Source: an uncultured Lachnospiraceae bacterium
GTDB lineage: Bacteria > Bacillota > Clostridia > Lachnospirales > Lachnospiraceae
DNA: 58,148 bases
NCBI GenBank assembly: GCA_947630085.1
Contig: CANRGP010000003.1
Span: 1-58,148 of the forward strand
Direction of reading: 5' to 3'
Shown: in pieces, positions 19,216 through 28,783 of the stretch
Layout of the letters: each line of letters starts with the position of its first letter
How positions within the stretch are numbered: the stretch's first letter is position 1
Made by a program: the position numbers and the translations under genes
Notes under the pieces: model-generated
What the model saw: only the letters and a program-made list of their open reading frames with translations
The model's database searches: none
Told to the model about the DNA's origin: nothing

Positions 19216-20511
19216 TTACTTTTCAGCTGTCTTCGGTACAAGTACGCTCTTTCCGCCCATATACGGCCGGAGCACCTCCGGGATCCTTACGGTCCCGTCC
19301 GCCTGAAGATTATTCTCCAGAAACGCGATCAGCATACGCGGCGGAGCCACCACGGTATTGTTCAGCGTGTGGGCGAAATATCTGCCGTTCTCGCCGTCCA
19401 CGCGGATGCGGAGCCTTCTCGCCTGGGCATCGCCCAGATTCGAGCAGGAGCCCACCTCAAAATACTTCTTCTGCCGCGGGGACCACGCCTCCACATCGCA
19501 GGATTTCACCTTCAGATCCGCCAGGTCGCCGGAGCAGCATTCCAGGGTCCGCACCGGAATGTCCATGGAGCGGAACAGATCCACCGTATTCTGCCAAAGC
19601 TTATCGTACCACATGGGGGAATCCTCGGGCCTGCAGACCACAATCATCTCCTGCTTCTCAAACTGATGGATCCGGTACACCCCCCTCTCCTCGATGCCGT
19701 GAGCGCCCTTCTCCTTGCGGAAGCACGGGGAATAGCTGGTCAGCGTCTTGGGAAGCTCGCTCTCCTTGGTGATGGTATCGATAAACTTTCCGATCATGGA
19801 GTGTTCGCTGGTGCCGATCAGGTACAGGTCCTCGCCCTCGATCTTATACATCATGGCATCCATCTCCGCAAAGGACATGACGCCGGTCACCACATTGCTC
19901 CGGATCATGAACGGGGGGACGCAGTAGGTAAAGCCCCTGTCAATCATAAAGTCGCGGGCGTAAGCGATCACCGCCGAGTGCAGTCTCGCGATGTCGCCCA
20001 TCAGATAGTAGAAGCCGTTGCCGGCCACACGCCCCGCCGCATCCAGGTCAATGCCGTCGAAGGTTTTCATGATGTCCGTATGGTACGGGATCTCAAAATC
20101 GGGAACCACCGGCTCCCCGAATCTCTCGATCTCCACGTTCTCGCTGTCGTCCCTGCCGATGGGCACACTGGGATCGATGATATTGGGGATCGTCATCATG
20201 ATCTTCGTGATGCGCTCCTCATAGCCGGATTCATCCGCCTCCAGCTGGGCCAGGCGCTCGGCGTTGGCGGTCACCTGGGCCTTCACGGCCTCGGCCTCTT
20301 CCTTCTTTCCCTGGGCCATCAGCTGGCCGATCTGCTTGGAAAGTCTGTTGCGGGAGGCGCGAAGCTCGTCCCCCTCGGCCTTCGCCGCACGGTTCCGGGC
20401 ATCCAGCCCGATCATTTCGTCCACCAGCGGAAGCTTCTCATCCTGGAATTTATTGCGGATATTCTGCTTTACGATCTCGGGATTTTCTCTGACAAATTTA
20501 AGGTCTAACAT
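19216..20511 (-). CDS. serS: Seryl-tRNA synthetase
   Basis: This 431-aa class II synthetase charges tRNA-Ser. The N-terminal antiparallel coiled coil (about 30-105) begins MLDLKFVRENPEIVKQNI. Later stretches include TSEHSMIGKF (about 230), SPCFRKEKGAHG (about 263, motif 2) and NNTVVAPPRMLIAFLENN (about 388, motif 3). Length is normal for the family. Ser-tRNA supply next to the phosphoserine phosphatase gene makes metabolic sense. No T-box element was seen upstream. Confidence 0.96.
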   Translation of the reverse strand: MLDLKFVRENPEIVKQNIRNKFQDEKLPLVDEMIGLDARNRAAKAEGDELRASRNRLSKQIGQLMAQGKKEEAEAVKAQVTANAERLAQLEADESGYEERITKIMMTIPNIIDPSVPIGRDDSENVEIERFGEPVVPDFEIPYHTDIMKTFDGIDLDAAGRVAGNGFYYLMGDIARLHSAVIAYARDFMIDRGFTYCVPPFMIRSNVVTGVMSFAEMDAMMYKIEGEDLYLIGTSEHSMIGKFIDTITKESELPKTLTSYSPCFRKEKGAHGIEERGVYRIHQFEKQEMIVVCRPEDSPMWYDKLWQNTVDLFRSMDIPVRTLECCSGDLADLKVKSCDVEAWSPRQKKYFEVGSCSNLGDAQARRLRIRVDGENGRYFAHTLNNTVVAPPRMLIAFLENNLQADGTVRIPEVLRPYMGGKSVLVPKTAEK

Positions 20512-20611
20512 AATCTTCCTCCTGAAAAATCTGCGTGTACAAATGCGTCCGACGCTGCATCTTACTTTGCACAGTATACCGCAATCTTCCGAAAAAGAAA
20601 ACCCCTATTAT

Positions 20612-20661
20612 TAAAAAAAGAAGCGAAAAGCCGGGCCCTTACGGGTATCAGCCTTCGCTTC
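20612..20661 (-). terminator. Terminator of the sensor-kinase operon
   Basis: On the minus strand GAAGCGAA and TTCGCTTC enclose a GC-rich inner stem, followed by TTTTTTT. It ends the kinase-regulator operon and isolates serS. Confidence 0.75.
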
Positions 20662-20684
20662 CGCCGGATGCATCCCGCGACGTA

Positions 20685-22055
20685 TTACACATCCGTATGC
20701 ATATTCAGACGAACCTGCGACGTGAATGTTTTCTTTTCGGAATTAAAACGGAACCGGGCGCTGCCGCCGTATTTCTGAGCGGTCGAAGCTATGCTGCGCA
20801 GACCGTATCCGCCGCCTGCCCGGTCGCTTAAAAAATCCTCCGCCGAAAAGAAGCCGTCTTTCGTCTGCGAATGGCGGCTAAGCCGCACCTCGCTGCAGGA
20901 ATTGGATATTTCGATCGCAAGCGAGCCGTGAACCGTGCCGATCTGCACATTGATCCACCGATCCCCCGTGCATTTTCTGCAGGCGTTGATGGCATTTTCT
21001 ATAATATTTCCGAACAGGACCGTCAGATCCACCGGCTCGATCTGGATCTCCCCGCACTCAGCGCGAACCTCGCACCGGATCTGCTCGTCCCTCGCAAGTC
21101 CCACATAATACTGCAGCAGGCCGTTGACCGTCATGTTCCGGCAGTAAGTCTCATTCATCCTCCTGGCGGCGGCATCGGACAGCTTGGAAAGGTAGTCCCG
21201 CATTTCATCCAGCTTGCCCTGCTCCAGCATATCGTTCAGGGAATTATAATGGAACCGAAGGTCATGGCGCATTCTCCGCGTGTTTTCCATATCGCCGACG
21301 ATCCTTTCATACTGGAGCTGCTGGATCTCCATCGCCTGCCGCCGTTCGCTGTCCTGTCTGCGCCGCACCGACTCCCGGAAGAGCATCCAGTAGATCAGGA
21401 TCTGATTCAGCGTCAGAAACAGCATCTGCGGCAGAAAAAACTGGAGAAGTCCCAATTTTCCGATGACCGTATCGCAGTAAATCGTCATGACAAAATACAT
21501 CATCGTGGAAAAAACCGCGATAAAAAACTCCACACGCATACTCTGCGGTTCGATCTTCTGGATATATTCTCTCAGCGGGCGGACCACAAACATCAGCATC
21601 AGCGGCATAGACAGCGCCGTTGTAAGAGCATACAGCATCAGGAATCTCCGCGTATAGGGATACATGGTAGTATCCGGACCGGGATAGATAAGCGCGTGTA
21701 TCTCATTCACGATGATATACTCCATCACCGCATAGAACAGCACAATGAAGAATACCAGGGTCTTCTTCATCAGGGATTCCCGCACCAGCCAGATATACGC
21801 CGCCAGTACGAGCAGAATCGCGGCGAGCATAAACGAATTGGACAGGATGATATGTCTGGAGTACCTGTCCGTGTCCCGCAGGCACACAACCGCCGAAAAC
21901 AGCACTGCCATAACCGCCGAAGCAAGCACAAGCCTGGTAAAGATCCGTTCTCGCCGAAAGCGGTACGTCTCAGAAGGAAACGGCAGAAAGAGCATCAGCG
22001 CGCACGGAAAAAGCTGCACAAGGAACCCCAGAGCATTACATAAAAAAACCGTCAT
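20685..22055 (-). CDS. AgrC/LytS-type sensor histidine kinase
   Basis: This 456-aa kinase has six or so membrane segments in residues 1-230 and a GHKL-type ATPase at the C-terminus. The phospho-acceptor is in RMRHDLRFHYNSL (about 262). The N box is NIIENAINAC (about 346) and the G box AGGGYGLRSIAS (about 417). This build is used by peptide-sensing quorum kinases and by LytS/NatK-type kinases. It overlaps its regulator gene by 20 nt. The signal is unknown; no AgrD-like peptide gene or AgrB was seen beside it. Confidence 0.85.
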   Translation of the reverse strand: MTVFLCNALGFLVQLFPCALMLFLPFPSETYRFRRERIFTRLVLASAVMAVLFSAVVCLRDTDRYSRHIILSNSFMLAAILLVLAAYIWLVRESLMKKTLVFFIVLFYAVMEYIIVNEIHALIYPGPDTTMYPYTRRFLMLYALTTALSMPLMLMFVVRPLREYIQKIEPQSMRVEFFIAVFSTMMYFVMTIYCDTVIGKLGLLQFFLPQMLFLTLNQILIYWMLFRESVRRRQDSERRQAMEIQQLQYERIVGDMENTRRMRHDLRFHYNSLNDMLEQGKLDEMRDYLSKLSDAAARRMNETYCRNMTVNGLLQYYVGLARDEQIRCEVRAECGEIQIEPVDLTVLFGNIIENAINACRKCTGDRWINVQIGTVHGSLAIEISNSCSEVRLSRHSQTKDGFFSAEDFLSDRAGGGYGLRSIASTAQKYGGSARFRFNSEKKTFTSQVRLNMHTDV

Positions 22056-22785
22056 GGTTTACCCCCCCATTAAGATCCTTTCGCTGGGAAAGCAGATCGA
22101 ACACATAATTGTCATAGGCCGCCCGTATGGCGGCGCTTCTCCGTATGGTGATCGGCAGCCGGCTCCCGTCCCGAAGGATGCAGGTATCGGTTCCCATCTG
22201 CACGATGTAGTCCATATTAACGATGATCCCTCTGTTGATCCTCAGAAAATTTCCTTCCAGCTTCCGTTCTATCTCGCCGAGGGGAACCCAGACCTTGAGC
22301 CGCCGCCCGTCAGCCAGCGAGATGATCACCGCGTGATTGTCGTTTTCAAGAAAACAGATCTGATCCTGAAACACGGTGTACCTGTCCGGCCCCACGACAA
22401 GCGATATCTTTTTTCTTTCTTTGGAACGGATCTCCGCCAGCCTCCGAAACGTCTCCGCCGCGCCCTCCGCCGTCACCGGCTTGACCAGATAGTGCAGCGC
22501 GTGCAGGGAAAATGCGTCCACCGCGTGCTCCTTGCTTGTGGTGACAAACGCTATCCCCGTCTCAGGGGAGCGCTCGCGCAGCTCTCTGGCAATATCGATG
22601 CCGCTCTCGCCCGGCATATAGATATCCAAAAACACAATGTCAAAATGAGGTACCCGGGAAGCCTCCTCCAGCAGGGAGGATCCGCTCGGATATTTCTCCG
22701 CGTGCTGCATCGGATCCCATTCCCTCAGCACTTCACAGAGCTGCTCCTGCTCTTTCGGGTCGTCGTCGCAAACTGCGATCCGCAT
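22036..22785 (-). CDS. LytTR-family response regulator
   Basis: This 249-aa regulator has an N-terminal receiver (CDDDPKEQEQL at 5, phospho-acceptor in DIVFLDIYMPG at about 57, Lys in YLVKPV about 105). The C-terminal LytTR DNA-binding domain (about 140-240) contains LRINRGIIVNMDYI. ATG 22785 is chosen over the longer frame because the receiver begins there (MRIAVCDDDP). It pairs with the downstream kinase and probably regulates its own operon or distant peptide or competence genes. Confidence 0.88.
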   Translation of the reverse strand: MRIAVCDDDPKEQEQLCEVLREWDPMQHAEKYPSGSSLLEEASRVPHFDIVFLDIYMPGESGIDIARELRERSPETGIAFVTTSKEHAVDAFSLHALHYLVKPVTAEGAAETFRRLAEIRSKERKKISLVVGPDRYTVFQDQICFLENDNHAVIISLADGRRLKVWVPLGEIERKLEGNFLRINRGIIVNMDYIVQMGTDTCILRDGSRLPITIRRSAAIRAAYDNYVFDLLSQRKDLNGGVNHDGFFM

Positions 22786-22911
22786 ATGGCATCCTCCTCT
22801 CACAGCGGGGTCCCGCAGAGTATTCGCCGATTTCGCCCATGTCATTCCGAAAAACCCGCCGGGATGCAAAACCGCTCTGCATATTGTCCGGCGCAGGCAA
22901 AAGTCCTTTTG

Positions 22912-22941
22912 ATTATATCATAACCTTTTTTTGTTTGTCGA
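22912..22941 (-). promoter_or_regulatory. Promoter of the LytTR operon
   Basis: On the minus strand TCGACA (22941-22936) and TATAAT (22917-22912) are 18 nt apart, in an A-rich stretch 127 nt upstream of the regulator start. Confidence 0.55.
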
Positions 22942-23018
22942 TATACCACAGTTGATTTTTTTGTAATTAAATATGTTTTTTACGTAATCGCAGGCCATCC
23001 TGTCAAAAGCTTCTTCCA

Positions 23019-23047
23019 TAAAAAAGAGAGAGGTTTTCACCTCTCTC
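23019..23047 (-). terminator. Terminator of the sugar operon
   Basis: On the minus strand GAGAGAGG and CCTCTCTC form a perfect 8-bp stem around TGAAAA, followed by TTTTTT. It lies 3 nt after the GH13 stop codon. Confidence 0.85.
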
Positions 23048-23050
23048 GGA

Positions 23051-24871
23051 TTACAGGAGCGCAAACACTCTCCCGCTCACAGCCTCCAGCCGGATCTCCT
23101 CTCCCGCCTCCCCGCCGGATATGATGTCCCGCGCACGTCCGCCAATGCCGCACAGCTCCGACAGGCACAGTCTCCTCTCCCTGTCGCTGTTGTTGACGCA
23201 GATCAGCAGCCGCTCCTCCCCGCAGGAGCGGGCAAACACATACAGCCCGTCCGCTCTCTCCGCGAGGATCGTCTCATAGCTGCCCTCCGTCAGCGCGGGG
23301 TGACTGCGGCGGGCGGCGATCCAGAGAGCGATATCGGACGCGCATCCGCTCTCCGCTTTTTTCCAGTCCATAGCCGCCCTGTACTGATCCTCGGTCGTTC
23401 CGTCCATAAAACATTCGTCTCCGTAAAATACCGACGGGATCCCATATCCCATAAAGAGATAAAAGAGCGCCAGTTTCAGCCGCCTCACATCCCCGCCGCA
23501 GCCGCTTAAAAATCTCGGCACATCATGCGTGTCCAGGAAATTCATCTGCGCCAGGGAAACGCTGCGGGGATAGCGCAGGATCATCCTCCGGATCTGACCG
23601 TCAAACTCCTCCGCGCTCAGTCTACGTCTGCCAAAAAAATCCCGGCACAGATAAGAAAACGTATAGTTCATGCTGGAATCAAACTGGTCGCCGAGCAGCC
23701 AGATCTGCGCGTCCTCCCAGATCTCCGCGATCAGAAAGCAGTCCGGCTTCACCGCCCGGACCGCTCGGCGGAATTTCCGCCAGAACTCATGGTCGATCTC
23801 GTTCGCCACATCCAGGCGCCATCCGTCAATATCCGCCCTTTCGATCCAGTATGTCCCAACGCGGCAGAGATAGTCCGCAACCTCCGGGTTGCCTGTATTC
23901 AGCTTCGGCATTTCCTTCACATAGGCAAACGCCTCATATCCGGGCGGATCCTGAAACCGCAGGGGAAATTCCATCCGATAAAACCAGTCCCGGTAGCGGG
24001 AGCTCTCTCCGTTTTTCAGCACGTCCCGAAACGCGAAAAAGTCGGGGCCGCAGTGGTTGAAGACGCCGTCAAGGATCACGCGGATACCGGCGGCATGGCA
24101 TTTGCCCACCAGGTCCCTCAGCTCCTTCTCCGTTCCGAAATCGGGATCCAGCGAAAAATAATCGGCGGTGTCGTACCGATGATAGGAGGCCGCCGCAAAA
24201 ACAGGATTCAGATAAATGCAGTTGATCCCAAGTCCCTCCAGATAATCCAGGTTTGCCGTAATGCCCGCGAGCGTCCCCCCAAGGCGCGACGGGCTTCCGG
24301 ACGCGCTCCCTCTTTCCAGCCTGCGCTTTCCCGACGCAAAGCTGTCGGGGAAAATATGGTACATGACCGTCTCTTTCGCCCAGTCCGGGATCTGCGGGAC
24401 GTCCTCCCTGCGGATATACGGAAACTGAAAATACTCCGTTCTCGGGCAGTCCATAAGTCCGCAGAATCCCCGGCTGTAATAATATGCCGTTTCCTTTCCG
24501 TCGTCCAGGAGAAAATAGTAACAGATCCGGGTAAACGGCGGGACAAAGCTGCATTCAAAATAGTCGAACAGCCCGTCGGATCCCGTCCTCTTCATCGGGA
24601 CCTCCGTCATGCGGACCGGTTCTTCCGGATCCACACGGTCTCCGTAAAAGAGAATACATTTTCCGATATCATTCTTTCCGGTCCGGATCCGGACCGTCAG
24701 AAGATACGCGTCGCTCTCCGATCCGGACCCCCGCCCGCGCTTCTCCGCATCCGCGCATCCAGGCGCCGTGTTCCCGTCCGCCTGTTCCGTCCTCCTCCGT
24801 TCTGCACGCCTCTCCGCGAAGGCATACTGTGACAGAGGAATATGCAGGACCGCCTCTCTTTTCATACTCAT
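23051..24871 (-). CDS. GH13 enzyme (cyclomaltodextrinase/neopullulanase type)
   Basis: This intracellular alpha-glucan hydrolase of 606 aa has an N-terminal beta-sandwich (about 1-165, carrying an extra charged insert at 30-60). The (beta/alpha)8 domain has HRYDTADYFSLDPDFG (about 228), VILDGVFNHCG (about 262), nucleophile in DGWRLDVANEI (about 348), acid/base in LIAEIWED (about 377) and FLDTHDVPRF (about 443). No signal peptide is seen. It would cut imported maltodextrins. ATG 24871 overlaps the permease stop (ATGA); ATG 24865 is also possible. The family member is uncertain. Confidence 0.87.
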   Translation of the reverse strand: MSMKREAVLHIPLSQYAFAERRAERRRTEQADGNTAPGCADAEKRGRGSGSESDAYLLTVRIRTGKNDIGKCILFYGDRVDPEEPVRMTEVPMKRTGSDGLFDYFECSFVPPFTRICYYFLLDDGKETAYYYSRGFCGLMDCPRTEYFQFPYIRREDVPQIPDWAKETVMYHIFPDSFASGKRRLERGSASGSPSRLGGTLAGITANLDYLEGLGINCIYLNPVFAAASYHRYDTADYFSLDPDFGTEKELRDLVGKCHAAGIRVILDGVFNHCGPDFFAFRDVLKNGESSRYRDWFYRMEFPLRFQDPPGYEAFAYVKEMPKLNTGNPEVADYLCRVGTYWIERADIDGWRLDVANEIDHEFWRKFRRAVRAVKPDCFLIAEIWEDAQIWLLGDQFDSSMNYTFSYLCRDFFGRRRLSAEEFDGQIRRMILRYPRSVSLAQMNFLDTHDVPRFLSGCGGDVRRLKLALFYLFMGYGIPSVFYGDECFMDGTTEDQYRAAMDWKKAESGCASDIALWIAARRSHPALTEGSYETILAERADGLYVFARSCGEERLLICVNNSDRERRLCLSELCGIGGRARDIISGGEAGEEIRLEAVSGRVFALL

Positions 24872-25710
24872 CCTTTCACCGCGCCGCCGGTGATCCCCTC
24901 CACGTAAAATTTCTGCATGATCACGAACAAAATCGAGATCGGTATCGCGACCATCACGCCTCCGGCGCAGAACACGGAGAAATAATTTCCCACCAGCGTT
25001 CTCTGCACCAGGTTGAAGAGTCCCATGGCCACAGTCCAGTCCGCCGGGTTCTTGGAACGGATCATCAGCTTCGCCATAACAAAATCCATCCACGGGGCCA
25101 AAAACGAATTTATCACCGTATATACGATGATCGGCCGCGAGAGCGGGATCACGATCCGGGTAAAGATCATCAGCTCCGACGCTCCCTCCAGCCTTGCCGA
25201 CTCCCGCAGAGATACGGGGATCGTATCAAAAAAGCCCTTGCATATCAGGTATCCCAGCCCCGAACCCGCAGAATAGATGATCACAAGCCCCGTCAGGCTG
25301 TTGGTCAGTCCCAGGAGCTTCATAACAAAATAGATTGCGATCATGGACAGCACGCCGGGAAACATCCCCAGGATGATGGCAAAGCTCATCAGCGGCTTTC
25401 GCGCCGGAAAACGCATACAGCTCATGGCATAGGCGACCATCAGCACGAACGCTGTGGAGATCAGGCAGCTGAACACGCCGATCAGCATGGAATTGCGGAA
25501 CCATGCCGGGAAATTGGCCACCGTATCGGGTCGGAAGAAAAGCTGCATATAATTGTCCAGGGACCACTTAACCGGAAAAAAGTGCATGGTATTGATCCCC
25601 TTGTAAGCGCTCAGGGATGTCACGAAAAGCCACAGGATCGGAAGCAGCCATATCATCGCCAGAACGGCCAGCACCATATGCCTTGCCGCCGTTCTCCATC
25701 TCTTCTTCAT
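24868..25710 (-). CDS. Maltodextrin-type ABC permease, MalG-like
   Basis: This 280-aa inner-membrane permease has six membrane segments and the EAA loop SLRESARLEGASELMIFTRI (about 186-205), which docks the ATPase. The last segment ends before VEGITGGAVKG, a conserved MalG-type tail. It overlaps MalF by 4 nt and the GH13 gene by 4 nt. No ATPase gene is in the operon, so a shared MsmX-type ATPase elsewhere is expected. Confidence 0.9.
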   Translation of the reverse strand: MKKRWRTAARHMVLAVLAMIWLLPILWLFVTSLSAYKGINTMHFFPVKWSLDNYMQLFFRPDTVANFPAWFRNSMLIGVFSCLISTAFVLMVAYAMSCMRFPARKPLMSFAIILGMFPGVLSMIAIYFVMKLLGLTNSLTGLVIIYSAGSGLGYLICKGFFDTIPVSLRESARLEGASELMIFTRIVIPLSRPIIVYTVINSFLAPWMDFVMAKLMIRSKNPADWTVAMGLFNLVQRTLVGNYFSVFCAGGVMVAIPISILFVIMQKFYVEGITGGAVKG

Positions 25711-27155
25711 TGGAACTCCTCCTCCCTGTTTCCCGCGACCATCCTGGAAAAGCTGATAAGCGTCAGCACCGCGCAGATCAGGAATACGCAGATGCCGATC
25801 ACGGAAGCCATTTTATAGTTGGAATAATCGTTGGTCAGTGTGAACAGCCAGGTGACCAGAAGATCCACTTCCTTGGCGTTGGAGCTGGCATAGTTCATAT
25901 TGGCCGTCACATAATCGCTGGTCAGCAGATAGATCACGTTAAAATTGTTGATGTTGGCGATCAGCGAAGTGATCAGGCTCGGACCGGTCACAAACAGCAT
26001 ATAGGGCATGGTGATCCTCCAGAAGATCTGGAATTCACTGGCGCCGTCGATCCGCGCGCTCTCCAGCTGGTCCTCCGGGATATTTAAGAGAATGCCGGTG
26101 GCGATCAGCATCTGATACGGCACGCCCACCCAGATATTGATCAGAATGATCATCACATGGGCCCAGCCGGGCTTTGTCAGAAACGGAATATAGGAAAGCC
26201 CTCTGGAGACGAGGCCCAGGTCCTGCAAAAGCCCGGTGAGCCCGATCTTCGAGCAGATACTGTTGACAATGCCGTAGTCCCCGAACATCTTGCCCACCAG
26301 AAGAAGCGTCACAAACTGCGGGATCGCAATGGTGATCACAAACAGGGTCCGCCACATCTTCTTCCAGCGTGTCTGCCGGTTATTGATAAATCTTGCCAGC
26401 ATGATACCGCCGAAATAGGTTGTCGCCGTGGCTGTCAGCGCCCAGACAAGCGTCCAGATCAGGATCCGGACAAATACATAGCCGAATGTGACCGTGGTCG
26501 AGGTGGTAAAAAGCGTCCTGAAGTTTTCCAGCCCCACCCAGGTAAAGAGAAAGCTCGGCGGCTGGTGATCCATATCATAATTTGTAAACGCGATACAGAT
26601 CATAAACAGGATCGGTATGATATTGATGAGCAGCACGCCCAGACCCGGCAGTGTCAGAAGCGTTACATAGAACCTTCCGTTGATCAGTTCCCTGCAGTCC
26701 TCGCGGAACGAGTTGATGTGTCCGCCCGACTCCTTCTGCCTCTGCAGACGGTAGACCGCCTTCATATTGCTGATATAGAGGGCCGCGAACGCCGCCAGGA
26801 AAAGAAGTCCGATCACCCCGGCCAGAAGGATCATCAGCGAATTGTCATACTGGTTGACCGTCTTCTGCAATGTCGTCAGATCCAGGATCTCCTTTCTCTG
26901 CACGGTTCCAAGCGTCGGAAGCTTCCGGATATACGGCAGGGAGAAGCATCCCGTAAAGAGGAAAAAACCGGCCTCTATGACCGTCATCAGGATCCCCTTT
27001 ATATGTTGACCTCTTCCGAAATATCCGGCCCCCATGACCACCAGGGACGCCCGCGTCCAGAAATCACCGTCCTTTACGGCTTTTCGGAAGGAGACCTTCT
27101 CCCCCGTTTCGTCGGGATCGCTGCGCCGGCGTGTTTTCATTAATTCCGTTTTCAT
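25707..27155 (-). CDS. Maltodextrin-type ABC permease, MalF-like
   Basis: This 482-aa permease has an extra N-terminal region (about 1-165, two or three added membrane segments) as found in MalF-type subunits of Gram-positives. The permease core follows, with EAA loop DQLESARIDGASEFQIFWRI (about 374-393). The tail SFSRMVAGNREEEFQ is cytoplasmic. It pairs with MalG-like and the upstream binding protein. The start ATG 27155 is followed closely by ATG 27140; either is possible. Confidence 0.88.
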   Translation of the reverse strand: MKTELMKTRRRSDPDETGEKVSFRKAVKDGDFWTRASLVVMGAGYFGRGQHIKGILMTVIEAGFFLFTGCFSLPYIRKLPTLGTVQRKEILDLTTLQKTVNQYDNSLMILLAGVIGLLFLAAFAALYISNMKAVYRLQRQKESGGHINSFREDCRELINGRFYVTLLTLPGLGVLLINIIPILFMICIAFTNYDMDHQPPSFLFTWVGLENFRTLFTTSTTVTFGYVFVRILIWTLVWALTATATTYFGGIMLARFINNRQTRWKKMWRTLFVITIAIPQFVTLLLVGKMFGDYGIVNSICSKIGLTGLLQDLGLVSRGLSYIPFLTKPGWAHVMIILINIWVGVPYQMLIATGILLNIPEDQLESARIDGASEFQIFWRITMPYMLFVTGPSLITSLIANINNFNVIYLLTSDYVTANMNYASSNAKEVDLLVTWLFTLTNDYSNYKMASVIGICVFLICAVLTLISFSRMVAGNREEEFQ

Positions 27156-27185
27156 GCGTTTTTCCTTTCAGGCTCTGCATTTCCC

Positions 27186-27331
27186 GGAGGCGCGGGAGCT
27201 TCCTTCTCCGGTTCCGGGCTCGGTCCTTAGTTTCCGGATTCGGTCTCCGGGTTCCGGGTTCCGGGTTCACTCTCCGGTTCCCGGATCGAACTCCGGTTCC
27301 CGGGTTCGCCCTCCGAAAATTCCGCGCCTCC
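27186..27331. repeat. REP-like GC-rich inverted repeat between binding protein and MalF
   Basis: A perfect 10-bp inverted pair (GGAGGCGCGG at 27186, CCGCGCCTCC at 27322) brackets about 125 bp built from variants of TCCGGGTTC in five blocks of roughly 20 bp, including a run of three consecutive CCGGGTT copies near 27257. As RNA it should fold strongly. Its place just after the binding-protein stop recalls the malE-malF spacer of E. coli, where REP hairpins protect upstream mRNA and give more MalE than MalF. Confidence 0.65.
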
Positions 27332-27343
27332 GTAAAATGTATA

Positions 27344-28717
27344 TCAGTTTCCGCCCGCAGCCTGGGTGATCCCCTCCACGGCATCGTCAAGAACCGCCTG
27401 GACGTCCGTGTAATTTCCTTCCACCAGGATCTCTCCCAGCGTAGCCGCCGGGCTCCAGTAATTGTCGCCGACGCGCTGGATATCCGCGTATTCCGACTGT
27501 TCGGAAAGAGCGGCAAGCGCCGGGGCCGACGCGATCTCCTCGGAGGCGGCCGCTTTCAGGTTCGCCGGGCCCTCTCCGGTAGCTACGCCTATCGCCTCCT
27601 GGCTCTCTTCATTGGTGATGAATTCCGCCAGAAGCATCGCCCACCCGGTATTTTTAGAATAGGCGTTGACGCCAACGAATTTGTAGCCCGCGAAGGAACC
27701 CATCTGTACCTGCTCGCCGTTTACCGTAAATGTGGGCAGCTTTGCCGCCGCATAACCGTCCCCATAGGCTTCCTGGAAAGCGGTTGTGGCCCAGGTCCCG
27801 TTCACGTCGGCGATCATCTCCCCGTTCAGGGCAAATGCCTGCGCGTCCTCATTGACGCAGTTGACCATTGCCGGGCTCTTGCAGATCTGTGAGACCGCCT
27901 CCGCCACGTCCGCGCCCTTATATGTCGTATCCGTCGCGTTCCAGTTGCAGAAATTGCTCCCGTCGTCCTTCCTGTACATCTCAAGCCCCGCTCCCGCGAA
28001 AAAGCCGTACAGATACCATGCCCCGGAAACTTCCATACCTACGGTCTTTCCCTGCTCCTCGCAGGCTTTCAGAAGATTATCCCAGGAAGCGACATCCTCC
28101 TCGGTCAGACTGTTTTTGTCGTAGAACAGGAAATATCCGTTCGATGCCGTCAGCGGATAGGCATACAGGGTTCCGTCCACAGAGGCCGCCTCGACCGTGG
28201 ATGCCGAATTTGTCTGCGCCGGGTCATAGGTGAACGTGGCGTCGATCCTCTGGAGCGCTCCCGCGTTTACCAGGTCCACAAGCTGATCGTCCGGGAAGAC
28301 GAATACGTCCGCCGCGGCTTCCACATCCGCCAGCACGTCGTCCTTGCAGTTGGCTTCCGACTCCGCACCGATCGTGATATGGAATTCCACGTCCGGATAA
28401 GCGGCCTGGAACCTGTCCACGATCTGTTTCATCACGGTCTGGTACTGCTCCGTCTCCGCGCACCAGAGCACCAGATCGACCGGCCCGTCGGTAGCGGCGA
28501 TCAGATTGTCGATGGCCCCTCCGGCCCCGGCCTGTGTCCCGCTTTCTTTTGCGCCGTCCTCCGCGGAGACCTCCTTCTCCTCCGGACCGGCCTCACTTCC
28601 CCCCGTTCCTTCCGCCGCCGTCCCTTCGGGCGCGGGTAAGCCCTGGGATCCGCATCCGGCAAGCAGGGACGCTCCCATGGCAGCAGCCAGCAGCAAAGAC
28701 ATGATCTTCTTTCTCAT
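27344..28717 (-). CDS. Maltodextrin-type solute-binding lipoprotein
   Basis: This 457-aa extracellular binding protein has a signal peptide and lipobox: a basic start MRKKIMSLLLAAAMGASLLAG then Cys at about 22, followed by a Glu/Gly/Ala-rich linker to about 65. The mature part is of the MalE family (VDLVLWCAETEQYQTV at about 79, PDVEFHITIG, LTASNGYFLFYDKNSLTEED). It would present maltodextrins or a similar oligosaccharide to the permease pair. It is transcribed from the divergent region shared with lacI. Confidence 0.9.
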   Translation of the reverse strand: MRKKIMSLLLAAAMGASLLAGCGSQGLPAPEGTAAEGTGGSEAGPEEKEVSAEDGAKESGTQAGAGGAIDNLIAATDGPVDLVLWCAETEQYQTVMKQIVDRFQAAYPDVEFHITIGAESEANCKDDVLADVEAAADVFVFPDDQLVDLVNAGALQRIDATFTYDPAQTNSASTVEAASVDGTLYAYPLTASNGYFLFYDKNSLTEEDVASWDNLLKACEEQGKTVGMEVSGAWYLYGFFAGAGLEMYRKDDGSNFCNWNATDTTYKGADVAEAVSQICKSPAMVNCVNEDAQAFALNGEMIADVNGTWATTAFQEAYGDGYAAAKLPTFTVNGEQVQMGSFAGYKFVGVNAYSKNTGWAMLLAEFITNEESQEAIGVATGEGPANLKAAASEEIASAPALAALSEQSEYADIQRVGDNYWSPAATLGEILVEGNYTDVQAVLDDAVEGITQAAGGN

Positions 28718-28733
28718 CTGTCTCCTCCTTTTT

Positions 28734-28749
28734 GAGAAACCGTTTTCTC
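28734..28749. promoter_or_regulatory. LacI-type operator
   Basis: GAGAAACCGTTTTCTC is a near-perfect palindrome around a central CG, the form recognised by LacI/GalR-family repressors. It lies downstream of the binding-protein promoter, where bound repressor would block elongation. A weaker copy (GGAAACCGCTAT, near 28844) overlaps the lacI promoter and suggests autoregulation. Confidence 0.7.
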
Positions 28750-28783
28750 GTTTTTTAGGGATTCTTTTGGAATCTGCGAAATC

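Noticed and set aside
20512-20684. T-box or other riboswitch before serS
   Set aside because: No T-box sequence or specifier-stem layout was found; the region holds the kinase-operon terminator and an ordinary leader.
23300-24832. Rightward frames opposite the GH13 gene
   Set aside because: They are mirrors of a complete GH13 catalytic domain with all active-site motifs.
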